Source: CAZAYY01 sp964489525
Lineage (GTDB): Bacteria > Chloroflexota > Anaerolineae > Anaerolineales > JABWBV01
Assembly: GCA_964489525.1 (NCBI GenBank)
Contig: CAZAYY010000005.1
Location: 1-64,000, forward strand
DNA: 64,000 nt
Direction: 5' to 3'
Below, piece by piece: positions 12,033-20,766 of this stretch (its first letter is position 1; each line of letters opens with the position of its first letter). The position numbers and the translations under genes are program-made. The notes beneath the pieces were generated by a model. It was not told where the DNA came from, did no database searches, and was given only the letters and a program-made list of their open reading frames with translations.

Positions 12033-15014
12033 ATGGAAGTTGGATTAATTCGAAAAATTGATATTGACAAGGAAATGCAGCAGTCGTACCTCGATTATGC
12101 CATGAGCACAATCGTAGCCCGGGCGCTGCCCGATGCCCGCGATGGGCTGAAACCCGTCCACCGCCGAATCTTGTACGCCATGTACGACATGGGCCTGCGC
12201 CCGGATGCATCTTTTAAAAAATCGGCAAGAATTGTAGGCGAGGTATTGGGCAAATATCACCCCCATGGGGATGCTGCGGTGTACGAAGCCATGGCACGCA
12301 TGGCTCAGGAATTCTCCATGCGCTATCCCCTGGTGGAAGGGCAAGGCAACTTCGGCTCGATTGATGGTGACCCACCCGCTGCCATGCGCTACACCGAGGC
12401 CCGTCTGGCGGCGCCCGCGGTTGACATTCTGACCGATTTACACAAGAACACAGTTTCCTTCATTGAAAACTTCGACAGCACACTGAAAGAACCCACCGTG
12501 CTGCCCAGCGCCATTCCCAACCTGTTGGTTAACGGCGCAATGGGAATTGCGGTTGGTATGTCCACCAACATCCCCCCTCACAACCTGGCCGAAGTGGTGG
12601 ACGCTTTGAAATATATGCTCAACCACTGGGAAAAACAGGACGATATTGACGTTGACCAGTTAATGAAATTCATCAAAGGACCCGACTTCCCCACCGGTGG
12701 GATTATCCTGGATGAAAGCGAAAGTGGGGGTTTAAAGAGCGCCTACGGTACCGGCCGTGGCACAATTACCGTCCAGGCCAAAGCCCACATGGAAGATATG
12801 GGGCGCGGCAAAAAACGCATCATCGTCAACGAACTGCCTTATATGACCAACAAAGCCGCGCTCATCGAGCGCATCGCAGATCTGATCCGCGAAGGAAAGC
12901 TGGAAGGAATTTCAGATTTGCGCGATGAGTCCGATCGCGAAGGCATGCGCATCGTCATTGAGCTCAGCAAAACCGATGACCCTGAATCCGTTCTGCGAGA
13001 CCTATACAAACGAACACCGATGCGCAGCACTTTTGGCATCATTACCCTGGCCCTGGTAAACGGCGAACCCCGCATGTTAAGCCTCAAACAGGCGCTGCGG
13101 GTTTTCCTTGAACATCGTTTAGAGGTTGTACGGCTGCGCAGCGAGTACGATCTGGAAAAAGCCCGGGAGCGAGCCCACGTGCTCGAAGGGCTGCGGATTG
13201 CCCTGGCCAACCTGGATGAAATCATTACCCTTATCCGGCGCTCACCAGACGCAGAAACCGCCCGAGAACGTTTGATAAAGCGGTTTAAACTGAGCGAAAT
13301 CCAGGCCAATGCCATTTTGAACATGCCGCTGCGGCGTCTGGCTTCGCTTGAACGCCAAAAAATCGAAGCGGAATATAAAGAGGTTCTGCAAATTATTAAA
13401 GACCTGGAATCCATCCTCAGCTCCCCCCAGAAAATGCGCGAAGTGATTGCCGGGGAGCTAACCACCATTCGAGAGGCCTATGGCGACCGCCGGCGCACAT
13501 TAATTGTGGCGCTTAACGCCGGCGAGTCAAAATCCGCCTTGCTCACCGCCTCAGACCTGACCCCCGACCATAAGGTGTGGATATCCATCACGCCTGAAGG
13601 ACTCGTTTCGCGCACCCTGGACGAAAACCCACCGCGCTTAAGCGGAAGAGCCGCCCCAGCATGGCTGCTTCAGGCCTACACCCGAGACACCATTTACCTG
13701 GTTTCAACGGATGGTAAAACCGCCGCAGTAGCCGTACATACCCTGCCTCAAACCGAAACCCCCGGTGACGGAATCGAGTTCCACCGGGTCTGTCCGCTGA
13801 CCCCAAAAGACAGCCTCGCCGCTGTATTAAACCTGCCCCCAAAAGAACAAATACCGGAAGGCTGGTTTGTTTTTAGCGCAACCCAGGGAGGCATGGTCAA
13901 GAAAAGCCCGCTTGAAGAACTGCCTGGCCCAACCGCCCAGTCCTTTACTCTGGTGAAAGTAAACGAAGGTGACCGGCTCGGTTGGGTGATGGTTACAGAT
14001 GGCAAAAAAGAAATCCTGATGGTAACATCCCAGGGCATGGGCATCCGCTTCAATGAAGAAGAGGTCCGGCCGATGGGCCTGGTTGCAGCCGGGGTGATGG
14101 GCATTAAGCTGCAAGTCAGCGATATGGTTGTCGGATGCGCTACCCTGCCCCAAAAGGGCGATATTTTGTTGGTGCGAACCGATGGGCAGGCAAAACGAGT
14201 TAAAGAAAGTGAATTCCCAATGCAGGGTCGCTATGGACAGGGTGTGCAGGCATGGAAAGTACCTCCTCGCAACCCCCTGGCAGGCATGGGCATCGGCAGC
14301 CCAACCACCCGGGCAATTCTGCACCTGGACCAGCTAACCGCCAAAGCCATTCGCTTTGACGATGCCCCACTGCGCAGCCGGCCTGCCAATGGCCAAAACA
14401 TCGTAGATTTGAAGAGTGGTAATTACATAACCCGGCTGACCGTTCTGGAAAGCCACGAGCGCCCCGGAACAGCCCAAGTAAAGCCCCAGGCTGTCAAAAA
14501 AACCAAACCCGCCGGGTCTGAAACCGTGAAAACGCCAGAAGAACCAGCCCCGGAAAAACCCGGCCCAATGCCTTCCCCGAAAGCCGCAAAAGTAGAGGCC
14601 GCACCCCGATCGGGCAAAACCAAAACCGCAAAGGGCTCTGCCCCCAGCAGCAAAAAAACCACCAAATCCACCCAGGCCGTTAAAGCAGCCACGCCGGATG
14701 CCAGGCCTGCTAAAACCCCTCAGGCTGCAAAAATATCCACACCCGAAACCAAAACCCCGAAAGGCAGGGTAGCCCCAACAAACCAACCCCAAAACACATC
14801 TGGGGCTTCACCTGCCCCTGAAGAGAAAAAACCCGCCAAAAAAACCCCCAGCCAACCCGCTTTGATGCAGCTGCCTGATATGGCTGCGCCAAAAAAGGGC
14901 ACGGGGACAAGAAAGACCCCGGCAAAAACCGAGGCTCAGAAAAAACCAGACCCGGATGAAACCGCCAAGCCCGGTGAGAAAAAACCCGGTCAAATCAGGA
15001 AAAAAAGCGGGTAA
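12033..15014 (+). CDS. gyrA: DNA gyrase / topoisomerase IV subunit A with long basic C-terminal tail
   Basis: 993 aa type IIA topoisomerase subunit. Breakage-reunion domain with catalytic Tyr120 in AAMRYTEARL; the quinolone region reads HPHGDAAVYEAMARM, so Ala sits where E. coli GyrA has Ser83. A beta-pinwheel C-terminal domain follows (about 500-800). No canonical QRRGGRG GyrA box is visible: the nearest matches are PPRLSGRAAPAW and MQGRYGQGVQAW, so supercoiling versus decatenation is open. The last 190 residues (from about 805) are a low-complexity Lys/Pro/Ala/Thr tail, probably disordered and DNA binding. Start ATG 12033 has GGAGA 7 bases upstream; a longer frame to 11967 lacks one. gyrB is not adjacent. 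It is monocistronic, between its own promoter and terminator. Confidence 0.92.
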   Translation: MEVGLIRKIDIDKEMQQSYLDYAMSTIVARALPDARDGLKPVHRRILYAMYDMGLRPDASFKKSARIVGEVLGKYHPHGDAAVYEAMARMAQEFSMRYPLVEGQGNFGSIDGDPPAAMRYTEARLAAPAVDILTDLHKNTVSFIENFDSTLKEPTVLPSAIPNLLVNGAMGIAVGMSTNIPPHNLAEVVDALKYMLNHWEKQDDIDVDQLMKFIKGPDFPTGGIILDESESGGLKSAYGTGRGTITVQAKAHMEDMGRGKKRIIVNELPYMTNKAALIERIADLIREGKLEGISDLRDESDREGMRIVIELSKTDDPESVLRDLYKRTPMRSTFGIITLALVNGEPRMLSLKQALRVFLEHRLEVVRLRSEYDLEKARERAHVLEGLRIALANLDEIITLIRRSPDAETARERLIKRFKLSEIQANAILNMPLRRLASLERQKIEAEYKEVLQIIKDLESILSSPQKMREVIAGELTTIREAYGDRRRTLIVALNAGESKSALLTASDLTPDHKVWISITPEGLVSRTLDENPPRLSGRAAPAWLLQAYTRDTIYLVSTDGKTAAVAVHTLPQTETPGDGIEFHRVCPLTPKDSLAAVLNLPPKEQIPEGWFVFSATQGGMVKKSPLEELPGPTAQSFTLVKVNEGDRLGWVMVTDGKKEILMVTSQGMGIRFNEEEVRPMGLVAAGVMGIKLQVSDMVVGCATLPQKGDILLVRTDGQAKRVKESEFPMQGRYGQGVQAWKVPPRNPLAGMGIGSPTTRAILHLDQLTAKAIRFDDAPLRSRPANGQNIVDLKSGNYITRLTVLESHERPGTAQVKPQAVKKTKPAGSETVKTPEEPAPEKPGPMPSPKAAKVEAAPRSGKTKTAKGSAPSSKKTTKSTQAVKAATPDARPAKTPQAAKISTPETKTPKGRVAPTNQPQNTSGASPAPEEKKPAKKTPSQPALMQLPDMAAPKKGTGTRKTPAKTEAQKKPDPDETAKPGEKKPGQIRKKSG

Positions 15015-15041
15015 ATCGCTCATTTAACCGTTATCACCAAC

Positions 15042-15085
15042 AACAACGCCCCTGGCGCTTGCAATGCAGCCAGGGGCGTTGTTTT
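15042..15085. terminator. bidirectional terminator between gyrA and the GH25 gene
   Basis: Perfect 15-bp stem AACAACGCCCCTGGC (15042-15056) / GCCAGGGGCGTTGTT (15069-15083), loop of 12 bases, then TTGTTTTGTTCT on the plus strand. It serves gyrA and, less strongly because its T-run is broken, the convergent gene ending at 15108. Confidence 0.9.
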
Positions 15086-15107
15086 GTTCTCAAAAAGAGA
15101 GTAGGGT

Positions 15108-16154
15108 TTACTGGTACATGTAAGAAGAAAAGTGGTAGACAATCTGGTTATCTTGCAGGCCGAGGGTATCGTTTCCAGAAATGGTCTGACCCTGGTTGTT
15201 TTGAGCGGTCCAGGTAAAGCTGCGTGAATTTCCGACGCCCGTAAAACCAGTCAGCTGAAGACCCGTCCGGGGCGAAACCTGGGACAACAAAATTTGAAGC
15301 CGGGTTTGGATCGCTGGGCGGCCCTGAACCGTACCCAGTGCAGTGACATGCACTGCCGAGGGCGAGTACAAAGCCCCAGCCGTGGTAACCATGCGTGTGT
15401 TGAGGGCCTCAACCCAACGTTCCACAATATCCCGCGCGGGTTGGACGGGTTGGCTGCCCGATCCGGGCTGGGAACCGGCAGCGGGGGGTGCAGCAGCAAG
15501 CTCCCTTAATGCCGCTTCACTGCCCTGGAAAACGTTGATATCCATGAATTTACTGCCGACACCGTAATTCACCCCAGGGGCCTTTTCAGAGAACTGCCAG
15601 AAAAGCCATTTTTTCCAGCTTTTTGGCAGCACAGGCTGGTTGTTCATGGTGTATGAAATCACCCCGTTCGACCAGGCCGTGTAAGGATATTGGGCAATCC
15701 AAAGGGGATATTGCTCTGCCCAGGGCACCTCGCCAATCTGGTTCCAAACACCCCTGGCTGTATAGATGATGGGGCGGCGGCCAAACAGGCGTTCAATTTC
15801 GTTAAGGGTGTCTAAAATCGGACCTTGTAAAAGGGGTTTACGGTCTGAGTTGGGATGGTGTTCCACATCCAACACGGGCGGCAGTTCGCCCAAAGCGCCG
15901 GTGGACTGGAGCGCATTGAAAAAAAACTGGGCCTGGGAGGCTGGGGGGGTGTTGGGCATATAAAAATGATACGCTCCGCGCAAAATGCCCACCTGGGCAG
16001 CACTGCGCCAATTGGCCGCAAAACGGGCGTCGGTGATATTATCTGCCTGGGTGGCTTTAATAAACGCAAACTTGATGGCCGCTCCGGCCATACGGCCCCA
16101 GTTGATGCTGCCCTGCCAGTGAGAGACGTCAGTTCCTAAGACTCGATCTGCCAT
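15108..16154 (-). CDS. GH25-type lysozyme-like protein with C-terminal NTF2-like domain
   Basis: 348 aa. Residues 5 to about 215 match glycoside hydrolase family 25 (muramidase): GTDVSHWQG (Asp9), FAFIKATQ, GAYHFY and LPPVLDVEHH with the acidic pair Asp96/Glu98 expected for catalysis. A Gly/Ser/Gln/Pro linker (220-240) leads to a roughly 108-residue C-terminal domain (DIVERWVEALNTR onward) that resembles SnoaL/NTF2-like folds. The same domain ends the next gene. No signal peptide or membrane anchor is visible, so how it reaches peptidoglycan, or whether it does, is unclear. SD AGAAGG precedes the ATG. It lies 21 bases after its paralogue and is probably co-transcribed with it. Confidence 0.8.
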   Translation of the reverse strand: MADRVLGTDVSHWQGSINWGRMAGAAIKFAFIKATQADNITDARFAANWRSAAQVGILRGAYHFYMPNTPPASQAQFFFNALQSTGALGELPPVLDVEHHPNSDRKPLLQGPILDTLNEIERLFGRRPIIYTARGVWNQIGEVPWAEQYPLWIAQYPYTAWSNGVISYTMNNQPVLPKSWKKWLFWQFSEKAPGVNYGVGSKFMDINVFQGSEAALRELAAAPPAAGSQPGSGSQPVQPARDIVERWVEALNTRMVTTAGALYSPSAVHVTALGTVQGRPAIQTRLQILLSQVSPRTGLQLTGFTGVGNSRSFTWTAQNNQGQTISGNDTLGLQDNQIVYHFSSYMYQ

Positions 16155-16175
16155 GGTATCTGCACCTTCTGCCTT

Positions 16176-17258
16176 TCAGGCAATCGAAAAATATGAGAAA
16201 TGGTAAACAATCTGCTGGTTGATTGTACTAAAAGTGTCGTTGCCATTAAGAACACTACCGGCAGAGGATACGGCAGTCCAGGTAAAGTGACGATTGGTTC
16301 CGGTTCCCGAATACCCGGTTAATGTAAACTGAACCTGGGGCATCAGCACGGTAAAAAGACGTTGATACCAGGCCCGGATGTCTGCCAGCCCCTGCACCGA
16401 TTGAGATGGGTTAACCAGCGCCGCATTGGCAGCATAAAACTTGATCACCTCATCCGGATTGCGGGTGTTGAGGGCAGCCACCAGGCGTTCGACAATGTCC
16501 TTGGGCTGGGGGTTGACGGGAGGCCAATTGAACTGGGCAATCGTGTCCCAAAGTTGGTGTTTACGGGCTGCTGCCCATTCCCAAAAGCTGACGGCGGGCA
16601 GTTTGAAATCGCGGGCCGCTTGCAAAAACCCCTCCAAATCTGCGGTGGTTGGGGTCCAATTGTGCTCAGAATAAGCAGCTCCGGTAGGGATCACCGGGCG
16701 ATACGGGAACATCCCGTTAAACTCTCGAATGGACTGTTGAAGTTGGATACGAGGGTTGTGGGCGCCCTGCCAATAGACCTGGGGAAAATTTAAGTCCACC
16801 ACATCCAAAAATTCACGCCAGGGGAATTGGGGGTGGTATGAAGGAAAACGGTAAGAACTGAGGGCAAGTGGGGTATTGGGCAGTTCCCGACCAAGCGTAT
16901 ACAGGTAGGTCCTGGCGGCTTCCGCTTTGCCAGGCTGTTTAAACTCACCCTCGGCGTTGACTACAAACCCATCCAGACCCAGGTTTTTTACCTGCTGCGC
17001 CGCAATCCTGGCCTCTGCAGCGGGTTCGACACCATAAATGTACTGCCAGCCCCAGGGAGAAATTCCACGGGAACGCAAAGCCGCAACCAGGGGGGCCAAC
17101 TTGGCTTTATTTTTGAAATACTCAAATTTGCCATCGGCAACTTTGACCATCACAAAGGCCAGGTTGGCCTGTGAGGCAAGCTGGGCAATCTTCTCTACAT
17201 CCCCATTTTCGCACTGTTCAATTTGCCAGACATAAAACCCTTTTCCGGAAAGCTCCAT
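16176..17258 (-). CDS. GH25-like TIM-barrel protein with C-terminal NTF2-like domain
   Basis: 360 aa. The N-terminal 245 residues look like a glycosidase-type barrel (GISPWGWQYIYG, GFVVNAEGEF, VDLNFPQVYW, PAVSFWEWAAA) related to but clearly different from the GH25 neighbour; the catalytic Asp/Glu pair cannot be assigned with confidence. The C-terminal about 107 residues (DIVERLVAALNTR to the end) are homologous to the neighbour's tail, sharing DIVER, ALNTR, the FTWTA core, GNDT and QIVYHFS. ATG 17258 is chosen for AGGAGG 8 bases upstream. No signal peptide. TTGACA (17396-17391, minus strand) with a 17-base spacer to TTATCC is a weak candidate promoter. The intergenic stretch to 17540 shows nothing else. 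Confidence 0.65.
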   Translation of the reverse strand: MELSGKGFYVWQIEQCENGDVEKIAQLASQANLAFVMVKVADGKFEYFKNKAKLAPLVAALRSRGISPWGWQYIYGVEPAAEARIAAQQVKNLGLDGFVVNAEGEFKQPGKAEAARTYLYTLGRELPNTPLALSSYRFPSYHPQFPWREFLDVVDLNFPQVYWQGAHNPRIQLQQSIREFNGMFPYRPVIPTGAAYSEHNWTPTTADLEGFLQAARDFKLPAVSFWEWAAARKHQLWDTIAQFNWPPVNPQPKDIVERLVAALNTRNPDEVIKFYAANAALVNPSQSVQGLADIRAWYQRLFTVLMPQVQFTLTGYSGTGTNRHFTWTAVSSAGSVLNGNDTFSTINQQIVYHFSYFSIA

Positions 17259-17540
17259 ACAAAGCACCTCCTACCTGGGGCAAGAAAATTTCAAACATCA
17301 CATTGGATTTGCGCCTGTATTATTTATAGCACAAAAAACAAGAATTTTTGGGACCAGTTTAATCTAAGGATAATTGCATCGAAGTCCAGATGTCAATTCG
17401 ATATTTCGAAAAGATCATTCAGTTGACAGTCACTTTTAAGGTGGGTATTTTGCTTCATCCAACCTAAGATAAGAAGAAAATTCCCTTGGATCGTTTCCTC
17501 GGGGTTGACGCCATTTTCTCCGGATTTTTTTTCAAATCCT

Positions 17541-18116
17541 TTAAGCTTCTGCAGGGCTGCCAACCAGCCCCAAGTCTGGGGCAATCCGCTGCATGGCTTC
17601 AATCACATTCGCCACATGCTCCCAAAGGTCAACCCCAAATTCTTTGGCACCGTTGGCAATATCATCCCGGTTAGCCCCTGCAGCAAAGGCACGATCTTTC
17701 CATTTTTTCTTAACCGATTGATAGGTCATATCTAAGATGGAGCGGGATGGACGAACCAGGGCAACCGCCGTCACAAGGCCTGTAATTTCATCACAGGCAA
17801 ACAGGGCTTTGTCCACGAGCCTGGTGCGAGGCACCCCCGTATGGTCTGCATGGCTGAGGATCGTCTCGATCAGGTCTTCAGGTAAACCAGCAGCCCGTAA
17901 GATGGGCGCGCCAGCCTGGGGGTGCTGCTCCAGGGTAGGGTGAATTTCCCAATCAAAATCATGCAGCAAGCCTACCAGCCCCCAGGCTTCCACATCTTCT
18001 GGCGCCATTTTATCGGCATACCAGCGCATGGCGGCCTCAACCGCCAGCATGTGCCGGACCAGGCTTTCGTTTTTCACATATTGCCGCACAAACGCAAGGG
18101 CTTGGGTCCGTTCCAT
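17541..18116 (-). CDS. HD-domain hydrolase
   Basis: 191 aa. HD-superfamily metal phosphohydrolase pattern: His22 (LVRHMLA), the doublet His52-Asp53 in LLHDFDWEIHP, HPQAG at 65-69, SHADH at 88-92 and DEITGLV at 109-115. Family members hydrolyse nucleotides or related phosphate esters; the substrate cannot be inferred. ATG 18116 is preferred because GGAGG lies 6 bases upstream; the frame extends to 18218 but that part overlaps the preceding gene. It begins 14 bases after the SanA-like gene and is likely in one transcript with it. Confidence 0.8.
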   Translation of the reverse strand: MERTQALAFVRQYVKNESLVRHMLAVEAAMRWYADKMAPEDVEAWGLVGLLHDFDWEIHPTLEQHPQAGAPILRAAGLPEDLIETILSHADHTGVPRTRLVDKALFACDEITGLVTAVALVRPSRSILDMTYQSVKKKWKDRAFAAGANRDDIANGAKEFGVDLWEHVANVIEAMQRIAPDLGLVGSPAEA

Positions 18117-18130
18117 ATTTTTCCTCCGGA

Positions 18131-18766
18131 TCAAAACACTCTTTTGGGCAGTTCTGGTTGGGCAAAATGCACCAACCAGAACATTGCCAGGGTCGCTACG
18201 CTTTCCCGCACATTCCAAATCACCAGCGTTGAAGTTCGGTAATTAAACATTTTTGCCGGAACCCCAGAGGCTGAAACGCCGTATTGGTCGCAAAGGTACA
18301 GGGCCCGTGGGAGGTGAAACGACTGGGTGACCAGGATGGCGTTTTCAACACCAAACTCGGAGTGCAGGCGCAAACAACTTTCCTGGGTGCTGTTGCCAGC
18401 ATAATCTTGCAGAATCGCTTCGGGCGGCACTCCCAATTGGATTGCATAACGGGTCATGGAGTCGGGTTCGTTGTAAAATTCACCACTGACACTGCCTGTC
18501 ATCAGCAGCCGGTCTACCTTGCCAGCATGATACAGGTCTACGGCAACCGCGACCCTTTCTCGCAGCACAGTTGTAGGCGTTCCATCCCGGCGCAGACCTG
18601 CCCCAAAAACCACCCCAACCGGGCTGGAAGGCACATCCTCCAGCGTGAACAGCCGGGGGTGAGCGTTAAAGGCAGTGATCAACCGTGCAGCAACCAACGC
18701 CAAGAGACCAAACCTGGTTACATTGAACAAAAATGCAAAGATCCAACGAATGCTTTTGGAAAACAT
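18131..18766 (-). CDS. SanA/YdcF/ElyC-like (DUF218) membrane-anchored protein
   Basis: 211 aa. One N-terminal membrane segment (residues 8-32), then a DUF218 domain: VGVVFGAGLRRDGTPT, a glycine/serine segment (MTGSVSGEF), YAIQLGVPPEAI, GNSTQESCLRL and ILVTQSFHLPRAL. E. coli SanA and ElyC affect envelope barrier function and peptidoglycan precursor handling, but the biochemical activity of the family is poorly defined. Pairing with the HD hydrolase and two muramidase-like genes in the same direction hints at an envelope role (inference). A TAAAAT box lies 7 bases before the ATG, with no SD, so its mRNA may be leaderless. Confidence 0.75.
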   Translation of the reverse strand: MFSKSIRWIFAFLFNVTRFGLLALVAARLITAFNAHPRLFTLEDVPSSPVGVVFGAGLRRDGTPTTVLRERVAVAVDLYHAGKVDRLLMTGSVSGEFYNEPDSMTRYAIQLGVPPEAILQDYAGNSTQESCLRLHSEFGVENAILVTQSFHLPRALYLCDQYGVSASGVPAKMFNYRTSTLVIWNVRESVATLAMFWLVHFAQPELPKRVF

Positions 18767-18867
18767 AATCCAGATTTTAACCCGACAAGATGACAGGAGG
18801 GTTAATTTTTTTTAGAATCATCCCAAAGCCAGGGAAAGTACTTCCCTCATGCCAAGGTCAAAATCCT

Positions 18868-18914
18868 GGATGCCCTGGATCGCAAGGCTTTCAACCACAC
18901 CATCCAGGGCATCC
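18868..18914 (-). terminator. inverted repeat, possible terminator of the hybrid ABC operon
   Basis: Perfect 13-bp arms GGATGCCCTGGAT (18868-18880) and ATCCAGGGCATCC (18902-18914) with a 21-base loop, 30 bases past the phnE stop. On the minus strand it is followed by AGGATTTTG, only a short T-run. Confidence 0.5.
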
Positions 18915-18944
18915 GAATTCGGTCAAACAGAAACACCCACCGGT

Positions 18945-20762
18945 TCAGACAACCCGCTCGCGCAGGACCGAACTGATGTAATCCATGGTCGCAACAACAA
19001 TCGCAATCGCCAACATCTGAGCGCTGGCTGCCCGGTAGTTGAGCAAGTTAATGTTCTGCTGCAGCAAAAAGCCAATGCCGCCGCCACCTGCGAAACCGAT
19101 AATGGTAGACATACGCACATTGATATCCCAACGATACACCGTAAAGGCAATGTAGGGTGGAACAATTTGAGGAATCACTGCATAGATGATGGTTTGCAAA
19201 CGGGTTGCCCCGGTGGCCTTGATGGCTTCCAAAGGACCCGCCATAATGCTTTCAACCTGCTCGGAGTAAAGCTTGGCCAGCGAAGCAATGGTGTGAAGGG
19301 AGAGGGCAAGCACCCCCGCGAACGGGCCAATGCCCACCCAAACCGCAAACACAATCACCATAATCAGGGCTTCAATCGAGCGGAGGGCATTTAAAAAGGT
19401 CCGAACCACGTAATAGACCGATAACCCCACTGAAACCACATCTTTACGCCAGGTTTGGATGGCAATCACCAACCCAATAACCGCACCCAAAGCCAGCGGC
19501 CCATAGGGGAAATAGAGCGGGTTGGAAAATTGGTAAAGCCAGTGCAGGCCCGCTCCAATCAGCCAAAAAAGGACTGCCATAGAAACAATCGAAAGCGGAA
19601 AATTCATCAGCCGGACCGTCTGGCGAGGAAGCCGTTCGGACAAGGTTTGTCCCAGCTGGCCACCCAGGCTGCCCACGTATGCACCTGCTGCCAACACCAA
19701 AACGGCTCCAACCATCGAAACAACCAGTTCCCCCAGGTCTTCAACGAAGGTTGCCAGGAAGAGATAGGACTGCATTTTAGAAACCAGCCAACCACCAGCC
19801 TGGGTAAGTGCGATGCCGGCGAACAAAACTGCCAACGCCGTGAGAAAAACGGTAGAAATCAGAACAACAGCGTTGAGCAGCCGGTCTTTCATGGTGGGGG
19901 CTTTATCTTCACTTTCGGGTATGGCATAGCGGGTAATGAGCCAAACCAGAACCAGGGTGACAATCATTCCACCCAAAACCAATATGAAATTTGAGCCAAG
20001 TGAGGTGGTGATTTGCGTAAGCCATTGGGCCAGGATGCGTCCGACCCAAATGCCCACCGGCCACCCCAAAATGACCAAGGAAGCACTGGCCAAAGGGCTG
20101 GTAACATCCTTCATCAGGTTGCGCGCCGCAAAAAAACTGACCGGAATGGCAAAAATCGTGCCAATAACCGTGGCCAGCAATGCCATGAACACCGTCTCCA
20201 CAATCTTATCCCAGGTTTCATGGGCGGTTCGGGTCAGTTTGGGCAGCCCGACATTTTCTCGCAAAATCGCCTGGATAGTTTGAGGCTCTGGCAGCGGCTG
20301 GCGATTGGGCAGGGTGACTTCCACCTCAAAATTTCCAGCCGAATCGGTTTGCACCCTACCCAACTGAATGACCACTTCACTGGGAGGAATAAAATTCACC
20401 GGCCCGGTCACATTGGGTGTGAAATTATAGCCCCGGACCATAATGGTCTCACGGGGGTTTGCACAAGCCGGTTCAACCACAATATACGATTCGAAAACAT
20501 TGTGTTCCGGAAGGGGCAAATCCTCTTCCGGGCAGCCCACCCAAATTGGATGGGTAACAATCGTATCTTTGGTTTCATATTCAAAAATATCCGGACGGGC
20601 AAGCGCCCGTAAAATCCGCACCAGTTGGGTTTGGCGGCGTTCAGATTTGGTTTCTTCCAGGTTAAAGCCCACAACCTCAAAACCATAAGCAAAAACGACA
20701 ATCCCGATAAAGACCGAAATGCCAAGAACCAAAGAACGCCATAAAGAAGGTTTATTTTGCAT
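18945..20762 (-). CDS. phnE: oversized PhnE-like ABC permease with ectodomain and inserted membrane segment
   Basis: 605 aa, against about 260-300 for usual PhnE. Order: membrane helix (10-30); an extracytoplasmic part (about 60-165) with an Ig/IPT-like stretch (NPRETIMVRGYNFTPN, NFEVEVTLPN); the first part of a PhnE permease (TWDKIVETVFMALLATV, FFAARNLM, 183-217); an insertion of about 230 residues with four or more extra helices (218-450); then the rest of the permease (453-605) with the EAA loop EAIKATGATRLQTIIYAVIP at 512-531 that docks the ATPase, and the typical GFAGGGGIGF. Reading is continuous, so this is not a frameshift. It sits 4 bases after phnC. Probable substrate: phosphonate, phosphite or a similar oxyanion. 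Confidence 0.85.
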   Translation of the reverse strand: MQNKPSLWRSLVLGISVFIGIVVFAYGFEVVGFNLEETKSERRQTQLVRILRALARPDIFEYETKDTIVTHPIWVGCPEEDLPLPEHNVFESYIVVEPACANPRETIMVRGYNFTPNVTGPVNFIPPSEVVIQLGRVQTDSAGNFEVEVTLPNRQPLPEPQTIQAILRENVGLPKLTRTAHETWDKIVETVFMALLATVIGTIFAIPVSFFAARNLMKDVTSPLASASLVILGWPVGIWVGRILAQWLTQITTSLGSNFILVLGGMIVTLVLVWLITRYAIPESEDKAPTMKDRLLNAVVLISTVFLTALAVLFAGIALTQAGGWLVSKMQSYLFLATFVEDLGELVVSMVGAVLVLAAGAYVGSLGGQLGQTLSERLPRQTVRLMNFPLSIVSMAVLFWLIGAGLHWLYQFSNPLYFPYGPLALGAVIGLVIAIQTWRKDVVSVGLSVYYVVRTFLNALRSIEALIMVIVFAVWVGIGPFAGVLALSLHTIASLAKLYSEQVESIMAGPLEAIKATGATRLQTIIYAVIPQIVPPYIAFTVYRWDINVRMSTIIGFAGGGGIGFLLQQNINLLNYRAASAQMLAIAIVVATMDYISSVLRERVV

Positions 20763-20766
20763 AGAA

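Noticed and set aside
17393..17602. 69-codon minus-strand frame between the HD and GH genes
   Set aside because: It overlaps the HD gene end in another frame and has no recognisable motif or SD.
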